Shown: positions 17,107-24,774 of the stretch, piece after piece
How positions within the stretch are numbered: the first letter of the stretch is position 1
How the letters are laid out: each line of letters starts with the position of its first letter
DNA from: Clostridia bacterium
GTDB lineage: Bacteria > Bacillota > Sulfobacillia > SLMV01
Length of the DNA stretch: 49,283 bases
Direction: 5' to 3'
Assembly: GCA_003551365.1 (NCBI GenBank)
Contig: PUMM01000132.1
Coordinates: 1-49,283, forward strand
Made by a program: the position numbers and the translations under genes
Notes under the pieces: model-generated
The model's input: only the letters and a program-made list of their open reading frames with translations
Told to the model about the DNA's origin: nothing
Database searches by the model: none

Positions 17107-17634
17107 GTGCCAATAGACAGAGAGCTTCGCGTCAATGAACAGGTCCGGGCCAGGAAGGTTCGCCTGATCGATGAAAACGGAGATCAGGTGGGAATTGTCC
17201 CCCTCAAGGAGGCCATCAATGCGGCCTACGAACGCGAACTGGATCTGGTCGAGGTGGCACCGGGGGGAGATCCTCCGGTGTGCCGGATTATGGACTACGG
17301 CAAGTACAAGTACGAGCAGGATAAGAGCCGCCGCGAGGCGCGAAAGCGGCAGAAGACCATGCAGGTCAAGGAAGTGAAGCTCCGTCCATCCATAGAAGAC
17401 CACGATTTTGGCGTGAAGAGGAACAATGCTGAGCGATTTTTGAAGGGTGGCAATAAGGTCAAGGTTACCATCATGTTCCGGGGGCGCGAGATTGTGCACT
17501 CGCGACTGGGTCGTGATCTCCTGGAGCGGATGCGCGAAGATCTGGCGGACATTGCCACTGTGGAAAAGGCACCGAGCCTCGAGGGCTACAATATGATCAT
17601 GGTCCTGGCCCCCGAGGACAAAACAGAAGATTGA
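17107..17634 (+). CDS. infC: Translation initiation factor IF-3
   Basis: Binds the 30S subunit and checks start-codon pairing. The N-terminal domain opens with [16 protein letters not shown], followed by LDLVEVAP and [16 protein letters not shown] basic linker leads to the C-terminal domain ([27 protein letters not shown]). Length is 175 residues, typical. The start is GTG 17107; a clear Shine-Dalgarno site is missing (only GGGGGTGAG), and IF-3 genes often have unusual starts. It heads the operon with rpmI and rplT. Confidence 0.96.
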   Translation: MPIDRELRVNEQVRARKVRLIDENGDQVGIVPLKEAINAAYERELDLVEVAPGGDPPVCRIMDYGKYKYEQDKSRREARKRQKTMQVKEVKLRPSIEDHDFGVKRNNAERFLKGGNKVKVTIMFRGREIVHSRLGRDLLERMREDLADIATVEKAPSLEGYNMIMVLAPEDKTED

Positions 17635-17653
17635 CGGATTGAGGGGTCTTAAT

Positions 17654-17842
17654 ATGCCCAAGATGAAGACGCGCAAATCTGTGGCGAAGCGATTCAAGAA
17701 AACGGCAAAGGGACGGTTCAAGCGCAAGCAGGCGGGCAATGACCACCTGCGCACCAAGAAGCGTCCCGACAGACGTCGCCGGCTTCGCCGCGGCAAACTG
17801 GTATCGAAAACGGACGAGAAACGTCTACGCAAGCTCTTGTGA
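17654..17842 (+). CDS. rpmI: 50S ribosomal protein L35
   Basis: Small basic large-subunit protein. It opens [20 protein letters not shown], a clear family match, and continues with HLRTKK and a Lys/Arg-rich tail. Length is 62 residues. The ATG at 17654 is the conserved start; a GTG-type start at 17639 would add five residues. It lies between infC and rplT, the universal order. Confidence 0.97.
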   Translation: MPKMKTRKSVAKRFKKTAKGRFKRKQAGNDHLRTKKRPDRRRRLRRGKLVSKTDEKRLRKLL

Positions 17843-17872
17843 GGTAAGAGTGGCAACAGGAGGTAGAGTGCA

Positions 17873-18229
17873 ATGCCGAGGGTCAAGCACAGCGTAACCA
17901 GACGCAAGCGAAGAAAACAGATAAGAAAACTGGCCAGAGGTTACCGTGGAGCAGGTCGGCTGTTCCGGCCCGGTAATGAGCGCTTACTGAAGTCGTATTG
18001 GTACGCATATCGGGATCGGCGACGCAAGAAACGGGATTTCCGCCGTTTGTGGATTACGCGCATAAACGCCGCCGCGCGACAGTACGGCCTGTCCTACAGC
18101 CGCTTCATGCATGGGTTGAAACAGGCTGGAATCGAGATCAACCGCAAAGTACTCGCAGATATGGCGGTCAATGACGGAGAGGGTTTCCGGTCACTCGTTC
18201 AGGAGGCGCAGGCGCAGCTCGATGGCTGA
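17873..18229 (+). CDS. rplT: 50S ribosomal protein L20
   Basis: Binds 23S rRNA early in assembly and represses its own operon. The sequence is highly conserved: [53 protein letters not shown] and [12 protein letters not shown]. Length is 118 residues, the family norm. The ATG is preceded by AGGAGGT at 9 bases. The end overlaps the following methyltransferase start by 8 bases. Confidence 0.98.
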   Translation: MPRVKHSVTRRKRRKQIRKLARGYRGAGRLFRPGNERLLKSYWYAYRDRRRKKRDFRRLWITRINAAARQYGLSYSRFMHGLKQAGIEINRKVLADMAVNDGEGFRSLVQEAQAQLDG

Positions 18230-19070
18230 TTCGGCGGGATTTTCTGTTCAGCCCGACGCCGAGATCCGGAGTTCCCGCAATCAAAATGTCCGCATGGCCC
18301 GCAAGCTGGTCATGAAGAAACACCGGCGGCGACAATCTCTGGTGCTCGTTGAGGGTGTGCGAGCGATCGGGGCGGCTGCGAAGGCCTCGATCGAATTCGC
18401 CACCCTTTTTTGCACCTCTGAGTTTGCCTCGCGTGCCGAGAACAACCACCTCCTTGGGTCCGCGCGCCGGCTCGGGGCGAAAATTCTGCTGACTCCCCGT
18501 TCGATAATCTCCAGCATATCGACACTCCCCAACCCACAGGAAGCCATTGCGGTGGTAGCGCGACCGGAGTGGTCCCCGGACATGCTGACCGACCGTGCGC
18601 TGGCCGGGAAGCGGTCGGTACTGGTGTGGTTTGATGGAGTATCCGATCCGTCCAATCTCGGAGCGATTATTCGCTCGGCTCATTGTCTGGGGGCCACTGG
18701 CTACCTGTGCGCTCCCGGCACCGTTGGGGCTTTCAACCCCCGGGCGGTGCGCGCCTCGGCCGGAAGTGTTTTCACCCTACCGGGGGTGAGTGAGATTGCC
18801 GTTTCTGAGCTGCAGCGCACCTATCGCCCCGCTGGTTTCCAGCTGATCGCGGCGGCGCCCCGGGGAGGCTCACTCCTGCCTGAATCGCCGGCCCCTGCGC
18901 GGGCCGTCGTCATGGTGGGAGAGGAGGCGGGTGGTCTCAGCAGCGGTGCGGAAGAGGTGGCGGATTTGAGGTTTACCGTGCCCATGGTGCAGGGCGCTGA
19001 ATCGCTCAATGTGGCAGCGGCGTCGACCCTGATACTTTATCATCTCAGTCCCCTGCGGAGTTTGGATTAG
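18222..19070 (+). CDS. SpoU/TrmH-family RNA 2'-O-methyltransferase
   Basis: SAM-dependent methylation of a ribose 2'-hydroxyl in rRNA or tRNA; the exact target is not evident. The N-terminal substrate-binding part (residues about 20-110) contains [15 protein letters not shown]. The SPOUT knot domain has motif 1 [21 protein letters not shown], motif 2 [12 protein letters not shown] and motif 3 [21 protein letters not shown]. Length is 282 residues. The ATG at 18222 overlaps the rplT stop; AGGAGGCG lies 14 bases upstream, rather far. The position after rplT is common for this family in Clostridia. Confidence 0.9.
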   Translation: MADSAGFSVQPDAEIRSSRNQNVRMARKLVMKKHRRRQSLVLVEGVRAIGAAAKASIEFATLFCTSEFASRAENNHLLGSARRLGAKILLTPRSIISSISTLPNPQEAIAVVARPEWSPDMLTDRALAGKRSVLVWFDGVSDPSNLGAIIRSAHCLGATGYLCAPGTVGAFNPRAVRASAGSVFTLPGVSEIAVSELQRTYRPAGFQLIAAAPRGGSLLPESPAPARAVVMVGEEAGGLSSGAEEVADLRFTVPMVQGAESLNVAAASTLILYHLSPLRSLD

Positions 19071-19456
19071 ACTGTCGGAGCGCGAGCCCGGCATCATTCC
19101 TTCACCCCTATCCCCTCGCCCGGGGTACATCGCGGATCCCTGCAATGAGTTCCGAAGACCGCATAAGCTTCCATTATGATGGGCGAAATCCCTTGTTTGT
19201 CGGGTTCTGCATTACTTGCTGCCGGGTTATCTGCCTCTCGGCGTTTGACATGACCCCGGGTAGCCCCTTAGAATGCGTTCTAAAGTAGAAGAGTGGGGGG
19301 GGGAGCGTAGACGGCGCCGGAGGGAGGGGAAAGTCCTGGCTCTCTCTGGAGCCCGGCTTCGCGAATATCGTAACTGGCCCCAATTGATGCCAATCCCCTT
19401 ACGGAGCGATCCTTTGCGGAAACGTGGCGAGAATCATTCCTTAAGGAGGTTGTGAA
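19071..19456 (+). other. Intergenic region with long leader of the peptide transporter
   Basis: 386 bases without a recognisable gene. The last 190 bases form the untranslated leader of the binding-protein gene behind a good promoter (19245-19274). The leader is purine-rich (runs of G at 19294-19303) and was not recognised as any riboswitch class. Confidence 0.5.
19245..19274 (+). promoter_or_regulatory. Sigma-A promoter of the ABC transporter operon
   Basis: TTGACA (19245-19250), 18 bases, TAGAAT (19269-19274). This leaves a leader of about 175 bases before the lipoprotein gene. Confidence 0.7.
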
Positions 19457-21103
19457 GTGAAATTCAGAAATTGGCAGATGGTATTCCTATCGACAGTCCT
19501 GGTTATCCTTGCCGCAGCTTTTGTCGCATGTGCACCGGAGGAGGATCCGGTGGACGAGGCGGACCCGGATGAAGAGCCGGTAGACGAACCGCAGACAGGA
19601 GGAACGCTGGTGATCGGGCAGGCTGAGGAGGCCGACGTGCTGCATCCCCATCAAACTGCGGCCATTGCCTCCAACTTTGTCATGGGGCAAATGGGAGATG
19701 CACTGTTGACTCGCTGCCCGGACACGGGTGAAATTGAGCCTCACCTGGCGGAAGAGTATGAGGTCGCTGAGGACGGAACGGAGATAACCTTTCATCTGCG
19801 GGAAGATGTACAGTTCCATTCCGGCGAGCCGCTGGATGCTCATGCCTATGCAAAAACCTTTGAAGCGGTCGATAAGGATGGCCACGGGCAGGGTGCGGGC
19901 CGCCTCGGCCCTCTCGATGAGGTGATCGTGGAGGATGACTACACGCTAACCATGACCTTCGACAAACCCTACGGTCCGCTCCTGCTCAACCTGGCGTCTT
20001 CCGGATACCAGCACGCCATGGATCCAGCTCACCTGGACGAGTACGGCCACGAGGATTACGGACGCAATCCCTCCAGTACGGGTCCGTGGAAGTTCGAGGA
20101 CTGGGTGAGCGGTGAGTCCATTACCCTGACGCGCTATGAAGATTATGACTGGCCGGAATACTTCTACGAGAATGAAGGGACGGCCTATCCGGACGAAATC
20201 GAACTGCGCTACATTGAAGAGGACTCTACCCGCATGGCTGCGCTGGAGGCGGGCGAACTGGATGTCTGCAGCGTGTCTCTGGCCGACCTGGACACGTTTA
20301 AGGATCATCCGGAGTTCGACCTGGTCCAGTATGACCGGGAAGGAAACTGCTCCAACCTGTGGTTCAACCACGATCGGGAGCCGTTGGACGACGTCCGGGT
20401 GCGTCGTGCTCTCGCCTACGGTATGAACAAGGAGCCCATCATACAGGCTGCCATCGAGGGGCACGGTGAACCCGCCCACGGTATCCTGCCTCCGGTGATG
20501 TGGAGCTACTATGAAGACATTGAGGATCACGCCTACACCCACCAGCCCGATAGGGCAGAAGAGCTGCTGGATGACGCTGGATGGGAACTGCCGGAAGGCG
20601 CAGATGTCCGCGAGAAGGATGGCGAGGAGCTCTCGCTGACGTTGATGGTCACACCGGATGAGGAAGTCATGCGGACCTCGGAGATGCTGCAGGCGCAGTA
20701 CAGGGAGCTCGGCGTGGACATCGAAATCGACACCTACGAGTGGGGCACTCTCATGGACTATCTCTCCGAGGGGCGCCATGATCTGAGCATAGTGGGATAC
20801 AGTTCGACCGACCCGGACTGGCTGTATCAGATTTTCCATTCGGAGGAGGCCGGAGTCGGAATGAACTGGACCTTCGTCCGCGATGAGGAACTGGACGAGC
20901 TGCTTGAGGGCATCAGATTTACCCTCGACGAGGAAGAGCGCCGGCAGTATTCCGAAGAAGCGCAGATCCGGGCCATTGAGAATGCGCACTGGGCCCCCAT
21001 TTACCGCAGTGACCAGTACATTGCCGTACACGAGAGCGTCGAGGACTTCGATGTGAACTTCCGGGGAACCTGGTTGCTGCACGATGGGTGGCTCACGGAG
21101 TAA
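19457..21103 (+). CDS. ABC transporter substrate-binding lipoprotein, family 5 (peptide/nickel/solute)
   Basis: Extracellular receptor of a DppA/OppA-type importer. A signal peptide with hydrophobic core VFLSTVLVILAAAFVA ends at a lipobox with C25, so the protein is lipid-anchored. A very acidic linker (residues 27-47) follows. The binding domain has family 5 features: GGTLVIGQ, EIEPHLAEEYEVAEDG, ITFHLREDVQFHSGEPL, NPSSTGPWKF, DVRVRRALAYGMNK and RAEELLDDAGW. Length is 548 residues. The GTG start follows AAGGAGG by 8 bases. The overall charge is strongly negative. The ligand cannot be told from sequence; oligopeptides are a default guess. Confidence 0.9.
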   Translation: MKFRNWQMVFLSTVLVILAAAFVACAPEEDPVDEADPDEEPVDEPQTGGTLVIGQAEEADVLHPHQTAAIASNFVMGQMGDALLTRCPDTGEIEPHLAEEYEVAEDGTEITFHLREDVQFHSGEPLDAHAYAKTFEAVDKDGHGQGAGRLGPLDEVIVEDDYTLTMTFDKPYGPLLLNLASSGYQHAMDPAHLDEYGHEDYGRNPSSTGPWKFEDWVSGESITLTRYEDYDWPEYFYENEGTAYPDEIELRYIEEDSTRMAALEAGELDVCSVSLADLDTFKDHPEFDLVQYDREGNCSNLWFNHDREPLDDVRVRRALAYGMNKEPIIQAAIEGHGEPAHGILPPVMWSYYEDIEDHAYTHQPDRAEELLDDAGWELPEGADVREKDGEELSLTLMVTPDEEVMRTSEMLQAQYRELGVDIEIDTYEWGTLMDYLSEGRHDLSIVGYSSTDPDWLYQIFHSEEAGVGMNWTFVRDEELDELLEGIRFTLDEEERRQYSEEAQIRAIENAHWAPIYRSDQYIAVHESVEDFDVNFRGTWLLHDGWLTE

Positions 21104-21130
21104 TGACAGTGGAGTGCTTAAAGGCTGCCT

Positions 21131-21161
21131 GCGTGGGCGGGACGAGGGCTCCCGCCCGCGC
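21131..21161 (+). other. Stable intercistronic hairpin between binding protein and permease genes
   Basis: GCGTGGGCGGGA (21131-21142) pairs over 12 bases (one G-U) with TCCCGCCCGCGC (21150-21161) around a 7-base loop. There is no U-tract. Such hairpins after binding-protein genes often protect the upstream mRNA and lower permease expression; that role is inferred here. Confidence 0.7.
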
Positions 21162-21191
21162 TCGACATAGGACCGTGAAGGGGATCGATCC

Positions 21192-22112
21192 ATGACCACT
21201 TACATTATGAAAAGATTGTTGAGTATCATTCCCACCATGCTGGGCGTGGCGGTACTGGTATTCCTTATGATACACATGATCCCTGGCGATCCAGCCCGGG
21301 CCATTGGAGGTATGGAGGCCGACGCCGAGGCGCTGGAGGCCATAAGGCGAGATCTGGGATTGCACGAGCCGCTTCACCTTCAGTTTGCCGATTTTCTCGG
21401 CGGAGCTGTGCGGGGGGATTTCGGCCGCTCGTTCAGCACCGGTGCCCCGGTGACGGGTGAGATATTCTCGCGCATGCCGTATACGTTGCAGCTGGCTCTG
21501 GCCGGCATCACCCTGTCTGTCAGCATTGGCCTGATCAGCGGAGTCATCGCGGCAACCCACCATCAGCGTCCCCTGGACAATATCGTGATGGTGGCCGCGA
21601 TGTTTGGGGTGAGCATGCCCAGTTTCTGGTTTGGGCTGATGCTGATAGTCATATTTGCCGTCAGTCTGGGGTGGTTTCCCACCAGTGGTTCCGGGAGCCT
21701 TGCGCACCTCGTTCTGCCGGCAATGGCGCTGGGCATCAGGGCTGCAGCCATTTTGGCCCGGTTGACGCGGTCTTCCATGCTGGATGTGATGAAGGCCGAT
21801 TATGTGCGGACGGCGCGCGGCAAGGGGCTGGGTGAGTCGGTCATAATTCTCAAGCACGTGCTGCGCAACTCCCTCATACCCGTGGTTACCGTTGTCGGGC
21901 TGCAGTTTGGAGCACTGCTGGCCGGTACGGTGATAATCGAGCAGGTTTTTGCCTGGCCCGGCATAGGTCGTCTGTTGATTCGTTCACTAATGGCACGGGA
22001 CTTCCCCATGGTACAGGGCACCATCCTGTACATTGCCCTGGCATTCGTCCTGGTGAACCTGGTGGTTGACCTGTTCTATTCGGTGCTGGATCCCAGGATT
22101 CAATATAACTGA
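21192..22112 (+). CDS. ABC transporter permease, DppB/OppB type
   Basis: Inner-membrane half of the importer. It opens with YIMKRLLSIIPTMLGVAVLVFLMIHMIPGDPA, the classic DppB N-terminus, and shows six membrane segments. The ATPase-contact loop EAA motif reads DYVRTARGKGLGESVIILKHVLRNSLIP. Length is 306 residues, the family norm. ATG 21192 follows AAGGGG by about 9 bases. It belongs with the lipoprotein gene upstream and the second permease 15 bases downstream. Confidence 0.94.
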   Translation: MTTYIMKRLLSIIPTMLGVAVLVFLMIHMIPGDPARAIGGMEADAEALEAIRRDLGLHEPLHLQFADFLGGAVRGDFGRSFSTGAPVTGEIFSRMPYTLQLALAGITLSVSIGLISGVIAATHHQRPLDNIVMVAAMFGVSMPSFWFGLMLIVIFAVSLGWFPTSGSGSLAHLVLPAMALGIRAAAILARLTRSSMLDVMKADYVRTARGKGLGESVIILKHVLRNSLIPVVTVVGLQFGALLAGTVIIEQVFAWPGIGRLLIRSLMARDFPMVQGTILYIALAFVLVNLVVDLFYSVLDPRIQYN

Positions 22113-22127
22113 TGAAGGTGATTTTCT

Positions 22128-23039
22128 ATGGCTGATGACAGGCGATATGCGGAACATCGGGAGACCGGACCGGGACAGGTGTCCGCTGGTGGGGTCGAGG
22201 AGTATTCGCCGGCCAAGCAGGTGATCCGGTCGTTCTTTCGCAATCGAGGCGCGACCGCGGGTCTTCTGATTCTCCTGCTGTTGGTTGCCATGGCCCTCGC
22301 TGCCCCCCTTCTGGCGCCGTATGACCCCTTTGCGGTGAGTGATAATCTCATGGAGCCGCCCTCGGGAGAGCACATCATGGGTACGGATCCGTTGGGTCGG
22401 GACCTTCTGAGCATGATTATCTTCGGCAGCAGAATCTCGCTGCAGGTGGGGCTGGTGGCCGTCAGCATCGCGGCTGTGGTCGGCACGGTCCTCGGTCTGA
22501 TAGCCGGCTACATGGAGGGCTGGTTGGACAACGTCATAATGCGCTTCATGGACGTGCTACTGGCCTTTCCTGGCATACTTCTGGCCCTGGTCATAATTGC
22601 TGTTCTCGGTTCGGGTCTCTTCAACGTCATGATAGCGCTGGGCATTGCAACGATCCCCACCTACACCAGACTGGTGCGCGGCAGCACCCTGTCGGCCAAG
22701 CAGAACGAATACGTGATGGCCGCACAGGCGCAGGGGGCCAATGTTTCCCGGCTTCTTTTCAAGCACATCCTGCCCAACGTGATGGCGCCGATCATCGTCA
22801 ACGCGACGTTGGGAGTGGCTGGAGCCATACTGGCTGCGGCGGGATTGAGCTTCATCGGACTGGGCCCCTCGCCACCCACTGCTGAATGGGGCGCGATACT
22901 GGCGCAGTCCCGCCAGTACATCCGGCGGGCCTGGTGGCTGGTGACTTTTCCCGGAGCGGCCATAACGCTGACGGTGCTTTCCATCAACATGGTCGGGGAC
23001 GGTCTGCGCGATGCACTGGATCCGCAGCTGAAGGAGTGA
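22128..23039 (+). CDS. ABC transporter permease, DppC/OppC type
   Basis: Second membrane subunit. The N-terminal cytoplasmic stretch (residues 1-35) is followed by a membrane helix, then LAPYDPF and EHIMGTDPLGRDLLSMIIFGSRISL, the typical DppC region. The EAA loop reads NEYVMAAQAQGANVSRLLFKHILPNVMAP. It ends with GDGLRDALDPQLKE. Length is 303 residues. No ATP-binding subunit (DppD/DppF) follows; the next genes are yqzL-like and pheST behind their own promoter. Confidence 0.94.
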   Translation: MADDRRYAEHRETGPGQVSAGGVEEYSPAKQVIRSFFRNRGATAGLLILLLLVAMALAAPLLAPYDPFAVSDNLMEPPSGEHIMGTDPLGRDLLSMIIFGSRISLQVGLVAVSIAAVVGTVLGLIAGYMEGWLDNVIMRFMDVLLAFPGILLALVIIAVLGSGLFNVMIALGIATIPTYTRLVRGSTLSAKQNEYVMAAQAQGANVSRLLFKHILPNVMAPIIVNATLGVAGAILAAAGLSFIGLGPSPPTAEWGAILAQSRQYIRRAWWLVTFPGAAITLTVLSINMVGDGLRDALDPQLKE

Positions 23040-23248
23040 GAATCGGTACGTGCGATGGATATTTCCCGCCCGTCTGTGCCGGAGGTGGTCGACTCGACTC
23101 TCCGTGTCGGTACTCGGCCGATGCCGCCGGAACAGCTGCATTGTGTCTCCCGGTAGCGGCGTGGCTTCTGGGCGGGGATGGGTTCACATAGGGTATGCAG
23201 GGAGTCTCGGCACCGGGACCCATTGAGATGCCCGGAATGCCGGAGAAA

Positions 23249-23277
23249 TTGACCCGTCATGGGCGTCATGATATAAT
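23249..23277 (+). promoter_or_regulatory. Sigma-A promoter of yqzL-like gene and pheST
   Basis: TTGACC (23249-23254), 17 bases, TATAAT (23272-23277). Transcription from about 23284 would start 16-28 bases before the small yqzL-like gene and continue into the phenylalanine T-box. Confidence 0.8.
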
Positions 23278-23311
23278 TCCTGACAGCGGTGGAAGGGGAG
23301 TGACCGTCATT

Positions 23312-23401
23312 TTGACGCCCGAGTTTTTCTGGCATCTGTTTGAAGTGACGGGTTCGGTGGAGGCTTACGTAGTCTACCGGATTCTCTGCGCCACTTGTTA
23401 G
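23312..23401 (+). CDS. YqzL-like small protein
   Basis: A 29-residue protein, TPEFFWHLFEVTGSVEAYVV and onward, matching the pattern of the tiny YqzL family of Firmicutes (x-FFWxLFExTGSxxAYLxY) as I remember it. Function is unknown. TTG 23312 is preferred because it gives the family N-terminus and lies 11 bases after AAGGGGAG; GTG 23300 is the alternative but overlaps that site. It sits directly downstream of a near-consensus promoter and upstream of the pheST T-box, so it is transcribed ahead of that regulatory element. Confidence 0.7.
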   Translation: MTPEFFWHLFEVTGSVEAYVVYRILCATC

Positions 23402-23429
23402 CTATTTGCGGCATGAGCTGGCAAAACTG

Positions 23430-23704
23430 AAATGATACGACCATGATCGGGATGAGTACCGTCTCGAGATCCGGAACAGAGAGGAGGATCGCCGGCTGAG
23501 AGTCCTCCCCAGGAGCGAGGCGGGAAGTTTCGCCCGGGAGTCTCGCACTGAAACGACCAGCGATCTGGCCGGATTAGGTGTCGACGGTTTTGCACCGTTA
23601 ACGCGCCGAGTGAAAGTATGGTCTTCTGTTGATCACCTGCGGGTGACAAAACAGGGTGGTACCGCGTGAGTCAAGCTCTCGCCCCTGGGGTCGAGAGTTT
23701 TTTT
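23430..23704 (+). promoter_or_regulatory. T-box leader (phenylalanine) of pheST
   Basis: The T-box sequence GGGTGGTACCGCG lies at 23654-23666. Stem I elements include GATGAGTACCG (GA/K-turn region) and AGAGAGGAGGA pairing with TCCTCC. The likely specifier is TTC (Phe) at 23529-23531 in the context GAAGT-TTC. The 5' limit is approximate. Binding of uncharged tRNA-Phe would favour the antiterminator over the terminator at 23676-23704. Confidence 0.88.
23676..23704 (+). terminator. T-box terminator of the pheST leader
   Basis: CTCTCG (23676-23681) pairs with CGAGAG (23692-23697), extended by a C/G-rich upper stem (CCCC with GGGG), followed by seven T residues. Confidence 0.9.
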
Positions 23705-23730
23705 ATTGCTGTGAAGGGGTGAGATACAGC

Positions 23731-24762
23731 ATGAATGTACTGGACGAGTTGCAGAATCTGCGGGAAGAGGCGCTCAATCAGTTGCGGGATGCTGACGATG
23801 CAGACGACATAGAGCGGGTGAGGGTTCGCTTTTTGGGCCGGGAGGGTTCGGTCACCCTCATTCTGCGCGGGATAGGTGATCTGCCTCCCGAAGAGCGGGC
23901 GGACGTGGGTCGCCTGGGTAATCAGGTCAAGGGGGAGATGGAAGATGCCATAGAGGAAGCACGATCCCGGGTGGAGGAGAAGAAACGGCAACGGCATATG
24001 CGGGAGGAGACCCTTGATGTTACCTCCCCCGGTCGCCGCGACTTCTACGGGCGCCGCCACCCCATAACCGTGGCTCTGGAAGAAATCCTTGGAGTGATGG
24101 TGGGCATGGGATACTCCGTGGAGACGGGTCCAGAGGTCGAAACCGACTGGTACAACTTCACCGGTCTCAACATCCCTCCGGACCACCCGGCACGCGATAT
24201 GCAGGACTCATTCTACATCAACGATTTTCTCGTTTTACGCACGCAGACTTCGCCGGTGCAGTTGCGTTACATGAAGAAGGTGGCACCGGATTTGCCGGTG
24301 CGCATCGTCGGTCCCGGCCGGGTATTCCGACGCGGGGATGACGATGCCAGTCATTCCCCCGTCTTCTACCAGTGCGAGGCTCTCCTGGTGGATGAGGGCA
24401 TCACCTTTGGACACCTGCGGGGTACCCTCATGGATTTCGCCCGCCGCCTGTTGGGCGATGAGGTGGATGTGCGCATCAGACCCAGCTACTTCCCCTTCAC
24501 GGAGCCGTCTGCAGAGGTGGACATCAGCTGTACGGTGTGCGGCGGTCCGGGATGCTCCACCTGCAGCAACACTGGATTTCTGGAGATAGGTGGGGCGGGG
24601 ATGGTTCACCCGCAGGTGCTGACAAATGGGGGTTATGACCCCGAGCAGGTGAGTGGATTTGCCTTCGGAATGGGCGTGGACCGGATGGCCATGCTCAAGT
24701 ACGCCATACCCGACATCCGTTATCTTTATCAGAATGATGTGCGCTTCCTGCGGCAATTGTGA
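23731..24762 (+). CDS. pheS: Phenylalanyl-tRNA synthetase alpha subunit
   Basis: Catalytic subunit of the alpha2-beta2 enzyme. An N-terminal coiled coil (residues 1-85, with RVRFLGREGSVT) is followed by the class II core: motif 1 around HPITVALEEI, then GPEVETDWYNFTGLNIPPDHPARDMQDSFY, motif 2 VRIVGPGRVFRRGDDDASH, FTEPSAEVD, and motif 3 GFAFGMGVDRMAMLKY. Length is 343 residues. ATG 23731 is chosen; the frame extends upstream only through the T-box terminator. A short insertion with four cysteines (CTVCGGPGCSTC) looks like a small metal-binding knuckle, as seen in many bacterial PheS. Confidence 0.97.
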   Translation: MNVLDELQNLREEALNQLRDADDADDIERVRVRFLGREGSVTLILRGIGDLPPEERADVGRLGNQVKGEMEDAIEEARSRVEEKKRQRHMREETLDVTSPGRRDFYGRRHPITVALEEILGVMVGMGYSVETGPEVETDWYNFTGLNIPPDHPARDMQDSFYINDFLVLRTQTSPVQLRYMKKVAPDLPVRIVGPGRVFRRGDDDASHSPVFYQCEALLVDEGITFGHLRGTLMDFARRLLGDEVDVRIRPSYFPFTEPSAEVDISCTVCGGPGCSTCSNTGFLEIGGAGMVHPQVLTNGGYDPEQVSGFAFGMGVDRMAMLKYAIPDIRYLYQNDVRFLRQL

Positions 24763-24774
24763 GGAGTGATGATG

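Noticed and set aside
23656-23730. Upstream extension of pheS to a GTG within the T-box
   Set aside because: The extension would translate the T-box sequence and terminator; the ATG at 23731 gives the conserved PheS N-terminus.
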